Source: Triticum aestivum
Taxonomy: Eukaryota > Streptophyta > Magnoliopsida > Poales > Poaceae
DNA length: 64,000 nucleotides
Assembly (NCBI RefSeq): GCF_018294505.1
Contig: NC_057795.1
Coordinates: 516,725,915-516,789,914, forward strand
Direction: 5' to 3'
The stretch's first letter is position 1; the number at the start of each line of letters is the position of its first letter. The notes under the pieces are model-generated. The model did not search any database. It was not told where the DNA came from and saw only the letters and a list, made by a program, of their open reading frames with translations. The position numbers and the translations under genes are program-made. Shown piece by piece: positions 20,914 to 31,511 of this stretch.

Positions 20914-23900
20914 ATGAACCGGCAATGGATGTACGGTGACAGACACACCTCCGAGTACATTAAGGGCGTGCATGATTTTCTCGAAGTGGCTGAGGCAAAC
21001 AAGCAGAATGGTTTTATGTGTTGTCCATGCCCTATATGTGGGAATACGAAGTCTTACTCTGACCGGAAAATCCTTCACACCCACCTGCTTTACAAGGGTT
21101 TCATGCCACACTATAATGTTTGGACGAGGCACGGAGAAATAGGGGTTATGATGGAAGACGGCGAGGAAGAAGAGTACGATGACAACTATGTGCCCCCTGA
21201 ATACGGTGATGCTACTGAACATCAAGATGCACCAGACGATGTGCACGATGGTGCTGCAACGGGCGAAGCTGCTGAAGATCAAGAGGAACCAGACGATGTG
21301 CCCGATGATGATGATCTCCGCCGGGTCATTGTCGATGCAAGGACACAATGCGAAAGTCAAAAGGAGAAGCTGAAGTTCGATCGCATGTTAGAGGATCACA
21401 AAAAGGGGTTGTACCCCAATTGCGAAGATGGCAACACAAAGCTCGGTACCGTACTCGAATTGCTGCAGTGGAAGGCAGAGAATGCTGTGCCTGATAAAGG
21501 ATTTGAGAAGCTACTAAAAATAATGAAGAAGAAGCTTCCAAAGGATAACGAATTGCCCGACAGTACATACGCAGCAAAGAAGGTCGTATGCCCTCTAGGA
21601 TTGGAGGTTGAGAAGATACATGCATGCCCTAATGACTGCATCCTCTACCGCGGTGCCTACAAGGATCTGAACGCATGCCCGGTATGCGGTGCATTGCGGT
21701 ATAAGATCAGACGAGATGACCCTGGTGATGTTGACGGCGAGCCTCCCAGGAAGAGGGTTCCTGCGAAGGTGATGTGGTATGCTCCTATAATACCACGGTT
21801 GAAACGTCTGTTCAGAAACGGAGAGCATGCCAAGTTGATGCGATGGCACAGTGAGGACCGTAAGAAAGACGGGAAGTTGAGAGCACCCGCTGACGGGTCG
21901 CAGTGGAGAAAAATTGAGAGAAAGTACTGGGATGAGTTTGCAAAGGACCCAAGGAACGTATGGTTTGCTTTAAGCGCGGATGGCATTAATCCTTTCGGGG
22001 AGCAGAGCAGCAATCACAGCACCTGGCCCGTGACTCTATGTATGTATAACCTTCCTCCTTGGATGTGCATGAAGCGGAAGTTCATTATGATGCCAGTTCT
22101 CATCCAAGGCCCTAAGCAACCCGGCAACGACATTGATGTGTACCTAAGGCCATTAGTTGAAGAACTTTTACAGCTGTGGAATGGAAACGGTGTACGTACG
22201 TGGGATGAGCACAAACAGGAGGAATTTAACCTAAAGGCGTTGCTGTTCGTGACCATCAACGATTGGCCCGCTCTCAGTAACCTTTCAGGACAGACAAACA
22301 AGGGATACCACGCATGCACGCACTGTTTACTTGACACCGATAGTATATACCTGGCAAGCTGCAGGAAGAATGTGTACCTGGGCCATCGTCGATTTCTTCC
22401 GACCAACCATCAATGTCGAAAGAAAGGCAAGCATTTCAAAGGCGAGGCAGATCACCGGAAGAAGCCCGCCATGCGTACCGGTGATCACGTACTTGCTATG
22501 GTCAATGATTTACACGTAATCTTTGGAAAGGGTCCCGGCGGACTAGCTGTTCCGAATGACGCTGAGAATCACGCACCCATGTGGAAGAAGAAATCTATAT
22601 TTTGGGACCTACCCTACTGGAAAGACCTAGAGGTCCGCTCTTCGATCGACGTGATGCACGTGACGAAGAACCTTTGCGTGAACCTGCTAGGCTTCTTGGG
22701 CGTGTATGGGAAGACAAAAGATACACCTGAGGCACGAGAGGACCTGCAACGCTTGCACGAAAAAGAGGGCATGCCTCCGAAGCAGTATGAAGGTCCTGCC
22801 AGCTACGCTCTTACGAAAGAAGAGAAAGAAATATTCTTTCAATGCCTGCTCAGTATGAAGGTCCCGACTGGCTTCTCGTCGAATATAAAGGGAATAATAA
22901 ATATGCCAGAGAAAAAGTTCCAGAACCTAAAGTCTCATGACTGCCACGTGATTATGACGCAACTGCTTCCGGTTGCATTGAGGGGGCTTCTACCGGAAAA
23001 CGTCCGACTAGCCATTGTGAAGCTATGTGCATTCCTCAATGCAATATCTCAGAAGGTGATCGATCCAGAAATCGTACCAACGCTAAGGAGTGATGTGGCG
23101 CAATGTCTTGTCAGTTTCGAGCTGGTGTTCCCACCATCCTTCTTCAATATCATGACGCACGTCCTAGTTCATCTAGTCGACGAGATTGTCATTCTGGGGC
23201 CCGTATTTCTACACAATATGTACCCCTTTGAGAGGTTCATGGGAGTCCTAAAGAAATATGTTCGTAACCGCGCTAGGCCAGAAGGAAGCATCTCCATGGG
23301 CCATCAAACAGAGGATGTCATCGGGTTTTGTGTTGACTTCATTCCTGGCCTTAAGAAGATAGGTCTCCCTAAATCGCGGTATGAGGGGAGACTGACTGGA
23401 AAAGGCACGCTTGGAAGGGACTCAATAATATGCAGGGACGGATATTCTTGGTCTCAAGCACACTACACAGTTCTACAGAACTCTACCTTGGTGACCCCGT
23501 ATGTCGATGAACACAAGAACAGTCTGCGCTCCAAACACCCGGAGCAGTGCGACGACTGGATTACATGTGAACACATCAGGACTTTCAGCAGTTGGTTGGA
23601 AACACGTCTCAGAGGTGACAGCACTGTTTGTGATGAGCTGTACTTGTTGTCCAGGGGACCATCTTCGACTGTAATGATTTGGAAAGGATACGAGATAAAT
23701 GGGAATACATTTTACACGATTGACCAAGATGAAAAGAGCACCAACCAAAACAGCGGTGTCCGCTTTGATGCAGCAACCGACAATGGAAATGACACATATT
23801 ATGGTTACATAGCAGACATATGGGAACTTGACTACGGAGTAGATTTTAAGGTCCCTTTGTTTAAGTGCAAGTGGGTCAATCTGTCAGGAGGCGGGGTACA

Positions 23901-24264
23901 GGTAGACCCACAGTACGGAATGACCACAGTGGATCTGAAAAATCTTGGGTACACTGACGAACCGTTCGTCCTAGCCAATGATGTGGCACAGGTTATCTAT
24001 GTGAAGGACATGTCTACCAGACCGAGGAAAAGAAAAGATAAGGAAGCGAATACATCATACAATGAGCCAAAGCGCCACATAGTTCTTTCAGGAAAAAGGG
24101 ACATCCTGGGAGTGGAGGGCAAGACAGACATGTCTGAAGAGTATGAAAAGTTTCATGAAATTCCCCCCTTCAAAGTCAAGGCTGACCCAAGCATCCTGAT
24201 AAACGATGAAGATTATCCATGGTTACGGCGCAATAAGCAAACGACACAAGCGAAGAAAAAGTGA
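20914..24264 (+). CDS. TNP2: TNP2-type CACTA transposase, intact
   Basis: 1116 codons in one exon. The ATG follows an acceptor-like GCACGCAG. Residues 3-75 form the N-terminal transposase-associated domain with a Cys/His pattern (FMCCPCPICGN...HTHLL). After an acidic linker and CPNDCILYRGAYKDLNACPVCG comes the TNP2 catalytic region from about residue 350: WFALSADGINPFGE, TINDWPALSNLSG, GYHACTHCLLDT and SSIDVMHVTKNL near 576. The aspartates in SADG and SIDVMH, and a later glutamate in MYPFERFMG near 768, are candidate DDE residues. Residues about 700-840 match the DUF4218 type, and 915-995 the DUF4216 type (NGNTFYTIDQD, VDFKVPLFKCKWVN). The length is that of full plant TNP2. It would cut and join the element ends in the nucleus. 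Complete single-exon copies are uncommon among decayed Triticeae elements. Confidence 0.93.
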   Translation: MNRQWMYGDRHTSEYIKGVHDFLEVAEANKQNGFMCCPCPICGNTKSYSDRKILHTHLLYKGFMPHYNVWTRHGEIGVMMEDGEEEEYDDNYVPPEYGDATEHQDAPDDVHDGAATGEAAEDQEEPDDVPDDDDLRRVIVDARTQCESQKEKLKFDRMLEDHKKGLYPNCEDGNTKLGTVLELLQWKAENAVPDKGFEKLLKIMKKKLPKDNELPDSTYAAKKVVCPLGLEVEKIHACPNDCILYRGAYKDLNACPVCGALRYKIRRDDPGDVDGEPPRKRVPAKVMWYAPIIPRLKRLFRNGEHAKLMRWHSEDRKKDGKLRAPADGSQWRKIERKYWDEFAKDPRNVWFALSADGINPFGEQSSNHSTWPVTLCMYNLPPWMCMKRKFIMMPVLIQGPKQPGNDIDVYLRPLVEELLQLWNGNGVRTWDEHKQEEFNLKALLFVTINDWPALSNLSGQTNKGYHACTHCLLDTDSIYLASCRKNVYLGHRRFLPTNHQCRKKGKHFKGEADHRKKPAMRTGDHVLAMVNDLHVIFGKGPGGLAVPNDAENHAPMWKKKSIFWDLPYWKDLEVRSSIDVMHVTKNLCVNLLGFLGVYGKTKDTPEAREDLQRLHEKEGMPPKQYEGPASYALTKEEKEIFFQCLLSMKVPTGFSSNIKGIINMPEKKFQNLKSHDCHVIMTQLLPVALRGLLPENVRLAIVKLCAFLNAISQKVIDPEIVPTLRSDVAQCLVSFELVFPPSFFNIMTHVLVHLVDEIVILGPVFLHNMYPFERFMGVLKKYVRNRARPEGSISMGHQTEDVIGFCVDFIPGLKKIGLPKSRYEGRLTGKGTLGRDSIICRDGYSWSQAHYTVLQNSTLVTPYVDEHKNSLRSKHPEQCDDWITCEHIRTFSSWLETRLRGDSTVCDELYLLSRGPSSTVMIWKGYEINGNTFYTIDQDEKSTNQNSGVRFDAATDNGNDTYYGYIADIWELDYGVDFKVPLFKCKWVNLSGGGVQVDPQYGMTTVDLKNLGYTDEPFVLANDVAQVIYVKDMSTRPRKRKDKEANTSYNEPKRHIVLSGKRDILGVEGKTDMSEEYEKFHEIPPFKVKADPSILINDEDYPWLRRNKQTTQAKKK

Positions 24265-24430
24265 AGACTTTCTCCCGCAACTATTATGATGATAACATGC
24301 CAACTTTGTAACAGACGAGTATGATACCATTGTCCGTTTTGTACATGCACATGCTATGCCAACTTTTTCAGAGTTCATTTGAAAACTATGAATTTTAAAA
24401 CCTCGCCAACCGAAGGGCGCTCACACCGGT
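24265..24430. other. 3' region of the transposase gene
   Basis: No further gene. Presumed 3' untranslated and termination region; no certain polyadenylation signal. Confidence 0.4.
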
Positions 24431-24432
24431 TT

Positions 24433-25050
24433 ATAAATAAAGCAACAAAGAAAACAAAAAAAGAGTTTCCAAATTTGAAAACTAATGGCACTAACAGAAA
24501 GTTTATAATTTTTCTAAAACTAAAAGCAAAAAGAATTAAAAAATAAAGCAAAAAACAACAAAAAATAAATAATGCAGAAAACAGAACAAAAAACTGAAAA
24601 AAATAAAAATAGCAACAATAAGTATTTTGTTGTAAGTAGAAACAAAATAAAATAAATAAAGCAACAAAGGAAACAAAAAAAGAGTTTTCAGATTTGAAAA
24701 CTAATGGCACTAACAGAAAGTTTATAATTTTTCTAAAACTAAAAGCAAAAAGAATTAAAAAATAAAGCAAAAAACAACAAAAACTAAATAATGCAGAAAA
24801 CAGAACAAAAAACTGAAAAAAAATAAAAATAGCAACAATAAGTATTTTGTTGTAAGTAGAAACAAAATAAAATAAATAAAGCAACAAAGAAAACAAAAAA
24901 AGAGTTTTCAGATTTGAAAACTAATGGCACTAACAGAAAGTTTATAATTTTTCTAAAACTAAAAGCAAAAAGAATTAAAAAATAAAGCAAAAGACCAAAA
25001 GAAAAATAAACCAAAACCAAAATAAACTAAATAAAGCAACAAATAAAACA
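24433..25050. repeat. AT-rich tandem repeat, unit 219-220 bp, about 2.7 copies
   Basis: AGCAACAAAG recurs at 24441, 24660 and 24880, with a shortened fourth start at 25035. Units are nearly identical and A-rich on the plus strand. The hydrophobic reading frames on the minus strand are a compositional by-product. The high identity suggests recent duplication within the element. Confidence 0.85.
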
Positions 25051-25289
25051 AAAAAACAAAAAAAATGCCACCTACTGGGCCCCCACGGCCTGAATACGAC
25101 TAGAAACCCTATGGGCCAGGATTCAGGCCCGTGGAAGGCCCAGTAGGCCCACAGGCACAGATGGCAGAGTTAGGCCCGAAAGCCTGCTTTAGAGAGGAGC
25201 TCGAGAGGGGAGCCGCACCGCACCTTATAAACTGGTGCGGCTCCCTCTCAACTAGCGAGGTGGGACTAAACATTTGGCGCGGGGCAGCA

Positions 25290-25530
25290 CAAGGCCTTTG
25301 GTCCCGGTTGGTGGCACCAACCGGGACTAAAGGGGGAATTGGTCCCGGTTGGTGGCACCAACCGGGACTAATGCCCCCCTTTAGTCCCGGTTGGTGCCAC
25401 CAACCGGGACCAAAGGCCGCCGCTTCCCGCCCTTTGGGCTGCTGAAAATTGGCCTTTGGTCCCGGTTGGTGGCACCAACCGGGACTAAAGGGGGGCATTA
25501 GTCCCGGTTGGTTCCACGAACCGGGACTAA
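25290..25530. repeat. Internal cluster of CACTA subterminal-type repeats
   Basis: Seven or so copies of the GGTCCCGGTTGGTGGCACC / GGTGCCACCAACCGGGACC word in alternating orientation, making strong inverted repeats. They lie far from either terminus, immediately before the TATA box of the second large gene, just as the left cluster precedes the first gene. Confidence 0.85.
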
Positions 25531-25539
25531 TGCCCTTGC

Positions 25540-25546
25540 TATATAA
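25540..25546 (+). promoter_or_regulatory. TATA box of the protease-domain gene
   Basis: TATATAA, 10 bp after the last GGTCCCGG word. Downstream is a GC-rich leader (25600-25870) that opens accidental Pro/Arg-rich frames. The ATG used is far away at 27256, so at least one long leader intron is likely. Confidence 0.5.
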
Positions 25547-25555
25547 CCAGGACTT

Positions 25556-26050
25556 GTGAAAATTTCACATCTCCCTCGCCTCCCTAGCCAGTTGCCCCCG
25601 CCGCCAGGCTGCCCAAATCGCTCGCGCGCTCCTCGTCGCCGTCGCCGCCGCCGGCCGCCATCCCCGTCTCCCCGTGCCCCTGCCCCGCGCCCGAGCCCAC
25701 GCCGGCCGCCGCCCCGTGCCCCTGCCCCGTCCCCGAGCACGCACGGCCGCGCCCCTGCGCCCCGGCCCGCCCCCACCATTGTCGACGTCGTCGCCGGCGC
25801 CCGCCCCCACTGCCGCCCCTGCCTCGACGCCGCCCCTCCTCCCCGTTCGGTCCGGCTCCGGCGACCCCCTTTCCTCCCTGTCCCCTCGATCCTCTTCATA
25901 TAATTTTTTTCATATAATTTTTTTCATATGCATATGTTGATTATATGGATGGATGGATGATGTATATGTTCATTATATGGATGGATGGATGATGTATGCT
26001 TTTTTTCATATAATTTTTTAGGCAGATTTTTAGATTTTTTTAGGCAGATT
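25556..26050. other. GC-rich leader then AT-rich intron-like DNA
   Basis: The 25600-25870 part is over-rich in CCG/CGC trinucleotides, with frames open on several strands, the mark of composition rather than coding. After 25890 it switches to TTTTTTCATATAATT repeats. Confidence 0.4.
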
Positions 26051-26059
26051 TTTAGAATT

Positions 26060-26270
26060 TTTTGTGTATGTATGTTATGTTTATATGTATGTATGTATGT
26101 TCATATGTATGTATGTTTATATGCAAAGCATATGCAAAGAAAATGTATGAATGGTCATATGCAAAGAAAAATGTATGTATGGTCATATGCAAAGAAAATG
26201 TATGTATGTATGTTCATATGAAAGAAAAATGTATGTATGTATATCTGTTTATATGTCTTTTTTTAAATTT
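26060..26270 (+). repeat. ATGTATGT / TATGCAAAG low-complexity repeats
   Basis: Irregular runs of GTATGTATGTTCATATG and CATATGCAAAGAAAATGTATG. No coding value. Confidence 0.7.
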
Positions 26271-26500
26271 TTTTGTTTTTTGCATTTTTATAAAAATGTA
26301 TATATGTTCTCTGTGTGTATATATGTTTTATGTTCATAGATTTTTATTTGAACATTATTTAAAAAAACAAGCAATACAAGAAGAAGAAAAAGAATGAGAG
26401 GAAAAAGGAAAAAAGAAGAGGAAGAAAGGAGAAGAAGAGGGGATAGGAAGAAGAGGAGAAATAAATAAGAAGAAGAAAAAAGAAGAAAAAGAAGAGGAGA

Positions 26501-26579
26501 AGAAGAAAAGAATAGAGGAGAAGAAGAAAAAATAGAATTTTTTTCTATTTTTTCTTCTTCTCCTCTATTCTTTTCTTCT
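26501..26579. repeat. Perfect 37-bp inverted repeat (hairpin), loop TTTTT
   Basis: 26501-26537 (purine-rich, AGAAGAAAAGAATAGAGGAG and on) is the exact reverse complement of 26543-26579, with a five-base spacer. It lies in a purine-rich stretch (26370-26520) that turns abruptly pyrimidine-rich after the axis. If transcribed in the leader intron it would form a long perfect stem. Confidence 0.9.
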
Positions 26580-27255
26580 CTCTTTTTTTTTCTTCTTCTT
26601 CTTCCTTCTTCCTTCTTCCTCTTTTCTTCCTTTTCCTTATTTTCCTTTCTCGAGGGATAAGAAGAAAAGAAGAGGAGAAGAAGAAAGAAAGGAATAGAGG
26701 AGAAAGAAGAAACTTTGACACGAGGGGGGGGGTACCGATACCCCCTCCCCGATAACATTATTTTCCCATGTATATGTATGTTGCGTCGTTGTCGATATAA
26801 CGAGGGTGTCGAGGATCGCCGAGGGGTCGAGGGTCGGGAACTAGGGTAGAGGGTCGAGGGTCGTTAAGGGGTCAAGGGTCGAAGGTTTCAGGGTCGAGGG
26901 TTCCTATAGTGTCAAAGTATTGAAGAAATCCAATAGCTTGTGGGCGTCGATGCCCACGTCGATGCCCACGTCACTTGTGGGACATAGATGTACTGTTCAA
27001 CGCCGACCCCCTCCCGATAGCTTCAACACGTGGGGGGGGTCGATATTACCCCCTCCTAGCTTGAAGCGTTCTCGAGGCCACCCCCTAACCCTTGAAGCGT
27101 TGTCGAGGCCACCCCAAACCCTAGAGAAGCAGCGTCGAGGCCACTAATATGATTCCTTATTGTGATTAGCTAGCTAGTTCTACGTTTGCCACTAATATAT
27201 CCATATCTGTCATGTTTGAATAATAATTGCCATGTTGTAAATATTTGTAGAAACT
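26580..27255. other. Leader/intron region with GAGGGTCG-type repeats
   Basis: 26780-26910 is built from variants of GGGTCGAGGGTCG. 26930-27150 holds three variants of TTGAAGCGTTGTCGAGGCCACCCC. No start codon before 27256 gives a frame joining the gene. Confidence 0.4.
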
Positions 27256-30200
27256 ATGGACACCCCCCGAGACGAAGCACAAGAAGCGTTGTTGAGGGAC
27301 ATAATCGCAGAAGGAAGTGATGCCCTCTCCTCGATGTTTCTCAACGACAACGATGGTCTGGAAGGAGAGGGTGAAGAAGCAGCTGGCCCTCTCCTCATTG
27401 ATTTACATGGCTCCGATGACCCAATGCCGGTGCAAGAAGGAGAGGGTGAAGAAGTAGACCGTGAGGACGGCTCCGGTGATCACCAAACCGAGTCCGGCCA
27501 GGTATATATATTAGTTAAGCCTGTGCTGACTAGCTAATTGATGCATTCATTGTTTTGGTATGTACACATATTAATTAACTCTCGTCTTTGTTCTTTTTTC
27601 TAGCCCTCCGGATCGAGCACAACTTCGGTAAAGAGACGAGGCCCGAAGAAAAAGTTGAGCTCGGATGAAAAGTTTGAGATCATACAAATCGCGCGCGACG
27701 GCCAACCGATTGAACCCTACCGGACAAAGAAGGCATTTGTTGCTCAGTGTGGGGTTCTGGTTAGGGACAAGATCCCGATCAGCATCCAGCAATGGTATAA
27801 GCCTAAGAACGAAGACCCTGAGGTGTCTTATGTCAATGAGATGCAGAAAGAGAATCTTTGGACTGAGCTGAAGTCAAATTTCACCCTACCGCCGGAGGAT
27901 GATCCGGAGAAGCCAGTTATAGAGCCATTAATCAAGTCTTTTGCTCTGAGGAAGATGGCAGACCTATTCAGGAATTGGAAGAAAGACCTCAATAGGTATG
28001 TCGAAAAAAATGAGACACCAGAATTCATTGGCAAATATGAGAAGATCAGAGATGACTGGCCCGCATTTGTGGCCCACAAGACATCGGAAAAGAGTAAAAA
28101 AATGTCGGCGACAAACAAGAGAAATGCTGAGAAGAAGAAGCTTCACCATCGCACGGGGTCAGGTGGCTACCTCGTAGCCCAGCCTAAGTGGGCCAAGGCT
28201 GAGAATGATCTGCTTGATAAAGGGATCGAACCAGAGACAATGAACTGGCCAGAACGTTGCCGGACTTGGTTCTTTGGGGCCGGCGGATCCTTGGACCCTA
28301 TAACAGGGAAGTGCATTTGGACGGAGGAACAATTGGACATACCAGTCAAGAAGCTTCAGCAATATATCGAAGCAGCGCAGCAAGGGACGTTCGTTCCAGA
28401 CAGGGAGAAGGACGAGCTCACAATGGCCCTCGGCAATCCTGAGCACCCTGGACGGACACGAGGCACGCCAGGCTCCGTTTCGTGGAAGGCTGGATTTCCG
28501 GACGCAGGGGGTTACAAAACCCACGAGAGGAGGAAGAAACTGGAGCAGAGCCAACTGCAGTCGCTGCACGAAAGGGTAATGGGGCTAGAGGAACGAGAAG
28601 CAGATCGCAGCAAACGACCTGCCGAAGCTTCCCCCGAAGCTACCCCGCCATCTCAGCGGAAAAGCAGCGTGGCTTCCACCGAGCTGCTTCAGCCAGAGCA
28701 TGCCTTGACGGCTCCTGCCAGCTATCCCGTGGATGCTATCACGGATGCTGAAAATTGCCACCTTATGGCGCAATGGAGCAATTTGAAGGTCAAGGCGGCT
28801 GTTGGCTCTGTTTATCCTACTAAACCCGACTCAACTTTTCACTGCCGGCCGATTCCAGAAGGATATGCTAAGGTGATGGTCGATGAAATAACGGAGGGAT
28901 TTGAGGACCTCCGGCTTGACCACCCTACCGGTGAAGGGGAGTATCGGCTGGGTTCTGCTCTGAAGACTCCATGCCTATGGCGGAAGGATCTCATCAACCT
29001 TCCGAACTGGACGCCTCCGCCTCCTCCTCCTCCTCCGGCGAGTCAGGGCACTCCGCCTCCTCCACCGGCGAGTGACGATCAGGGCACTCGGCCCGCTCCT
29101 TCTCCGGCGCGTGGCGGCACTCCGCCTCCTTCTCCGCCTGCGCCGGCGCGCCCGAGCAGCCAGCCTCCTCCTTCTCCGCCTCGTCAGCAAGGGCGGAAGA
29201 GACCCGCCGCCGCTCCGGCTTCTACGGCGCGTCGCAGTCCTTCTCCTCCACCTCGTAAGCAAGGAAAGAAGACATCCGCTCCGTCTACTCTGCCGGCGTC
29301 TAGCAGTACAGCCAAAGGCGGGAGGAGATACAGATTCGGTCCTTCTCTGAAGACTCCAGAGAAGTTACCGTACGAGAGGAGCGAGGAGGAAAACGCGAAG
29401 ATCGCGCAGACCGAAGTGGATGACTGGTTTCAAGGGTTGAAAGCAAAGAGACATCCACCTCCGGAGGAGAAGGTAGATCCGGTGAAAGGGAAGCGCACTC
29501 TGGCTGCCCTGACAAAACCACCCAAGTCTCCGCCGAAAGGCAACTATGAGCGCATTATTGGAAAGGCATTTGCCGAAGCGGAGAGGTCGGGAAGTACTAA
29601 AAGTGATCAAAGGATGAAAGAACGACGAGCTGGGAAACAAATTGCCCAGCTCGGCGAACAAGCGAAGCAATCGTGCCCCCCGCTCAAGGTGCCTGCTAGC
29701 GACATCGTCGATCCGAGGATGGTGCCCGGTTATGGCAATCCTGCAAATTACCTGCCCGACGATGTACATTATGATATCTTGGAGGTGCAGATACAAAGAT
29801 ACGAGTACGGGAAGCCTCTCGTCAAAGATGAAAGTTCTCTATCAACGATGATGCGAAGATTGCATGATTGGTACATGAAAACCTGCAAAGAGTCTGAGGG
29901 GAGGAATACTTTGTATATGAGAGTTAAAAAGGAGCATGACCTCCTTGGAATTGAACTGTTGCCTATTCCATTTGAGGAGTTCTATCAGTTTTTCAATCAA
30001 TTGGCCATCGATAAAGCAACGGTCACCTCCTACTGTCTGTAAGTAGTACTACTTCCGTCATTAAGTCTCTCTATATAACTCAGCCCTTTCATTTGCATGT
30101 ATTTATAATTATCCTCACTATATTATGCAGATTGAAGATCGCCGAATTGAAGAAAAGACAAGTGGGAGATATTGGGTTCATTAACACGTATCTCATAGAT

Positions 30201-31119
30201 GCAACTGAGGTTCAATATCGTGCCCAAGAAACCGAGGCCAACTTGCTACGATCGTTGGAAATAAATGAACACAAAGATATAATACTCTTTCCTTACAACT
30301 TCAAGTGAGTGTTACTGTCTTGTGGCATATTCGGTTTCCTTATTAGTCCAGGTTATAGTAATGTAATATTGATGAGTTATGCATGTGTGCGCAGCTACCA
30401 CTATATTCTCCTAGAGATTAAGCTTGAGAAGGGAGTAGTAACTGTCTTAGACTCCAAGCGAAAAGATCCCAAGGAGTATGCGGACATGACTGAAATGCTC
30501 GAGAAGTAAGTTAAATCGATCATTATCCACCATATCAGCAACTTTGTTCATTTCTGATATCAAGTAATTGTTTTCTTTGTATGGCAGGGCTTGGAGAAAA
30601 TTCACCAAAAAAGCTCCGGGACTACCGAAGAAGCTGCAATTTAGGCACCCGAAAGTAAGTACTATATAGTAGCATATTCCAGGCATCTCCTAGTGATTCA
30701 AGCGCTAGTTTCATCAATACCATTTAGCATGCTTGCTAATTATCAGTTTGATTGACCTCTATTTCTTGTAAAGTGGTTGTGGCAGGAACAAGGGAATGAT
30801 TTCTGTGGATACTACATTTGCGAGTCCATCCGCCACACGACCTGTGAGCGGGGCTACTCCGACAAACAATATGAAGTGCGTAAATAACAATATTCACAAT
30901 TTTATTTTATTACCATCATTTGTGTTGAGTTTCATTCATTCATATATATATATATATATGTATTGACCCCCTTCTTAAAATTAGATGTTTCGGATGCGGG
31001 ATGAACTCCTAGCACCAGATCGCATGCGAGCAATTCAAGAGGAATTGGCGGCATTCTTTCTTGACCACGTGATCGCTGAAGACGGAGAATACTATGTGGA
31101 CCACGCGTCTGTATTTTAG
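27256..31119 (+). CDS. Seven-exon CACTA protein with C-terminal ULP1-type cysteine protease domain
   Basis: Exons 27256-27501, 27604-30038, 30131-30304, 30395-30505, 30588-30654, 30786-30875 and 30985-31119, all with GT...AG introns, join to one open frame of 1085 residues. Residues 92-99 are basic (KRRGPKKK), nuclear-signal-like. Residues about 270-390 contain NWPERCRTWFFGAGG and DELTMALGNPEHPGRTRG, resembling the plant En/Spm second-gene family (Transposase_24 type). About 550-640 is proline-rich. Exons 4-7 form the C48/ULP1 protease fold: His954 in NYHYILLE, Asp971 in TVLDSK, Gln1013 and Cys1018 in QGNDFCGYYICE, in the correct order and spacing. Such enzymes cut SUMO or similar tags; the target here is not known. 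All triad residues are present, so activity is plausible. Expression is probably driven from the TATA box at 25540. Confidence 0.85.
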
Positions 31120-31500
31120 GAGATTATATATTTGTAAAAGATAATTATTGTATATATGTAGCCAGTAGTGTCGGATAGATATACGAGAACTTGTTTGTTC
31201 GACCAATCTCTCGGAGAAGGAGAGGTGGTCGATATCACTTCTCTCTGTATGCATATATGTTCATGACGATCTTCTGTTTGCTTACTAGCTAGCTAGCGTG
31301 TCTAGCTAGTCCTCTCTATACGTATGTATGTATGGTACGTAGCGTCGACCAAGCACGGACAAAAGAGAGGACACTTCTCTCTATTAATTAGCTAGCTATA
31401 GCACAATATATGAAACACCTAAATTAACCCCCCAAAACCCCCCAAACCCCCCCCCCCCATTTTCAAAAAAAAACAAAAACCCCAGCCACAGAAATGCTGA
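31120..31500. other. 3' region of the protease-domain gene
   Basis: No gene. It contains GCTAGCTAGC and TATGTATG simple repeats and a poly-C run near 31449-31458. Confidence 0.5.
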
Positions 31501-31511
31501 CGCGTGGATGC

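Noticed and set aside
20860..23797. Several minus-strand frames of 60-166 codons across the transposase
   Set aside because: Shadows of the TNP2 gene; codon use and domain evidence lie on the plus strand.
24375..25020. Minus-strand frames predicting multi-span membrane proteins
   Set aside because: They are produced by translating the A-rich 220-bp tandem repeat from the T-rich strand, and the 'protein' repeats with the DNA.
25556..25940. Long Pro/Arg-rich open frames on both strands
   Set aside because: All frames are open because of CCG-rich composition. The region is the leader of the protease-domain gene.
26288..26758. Minus-strand 156-codon frame
   Set aside because: Translation of purine/pyrimidine low-complexity DNA and the 37-bp hairpin.
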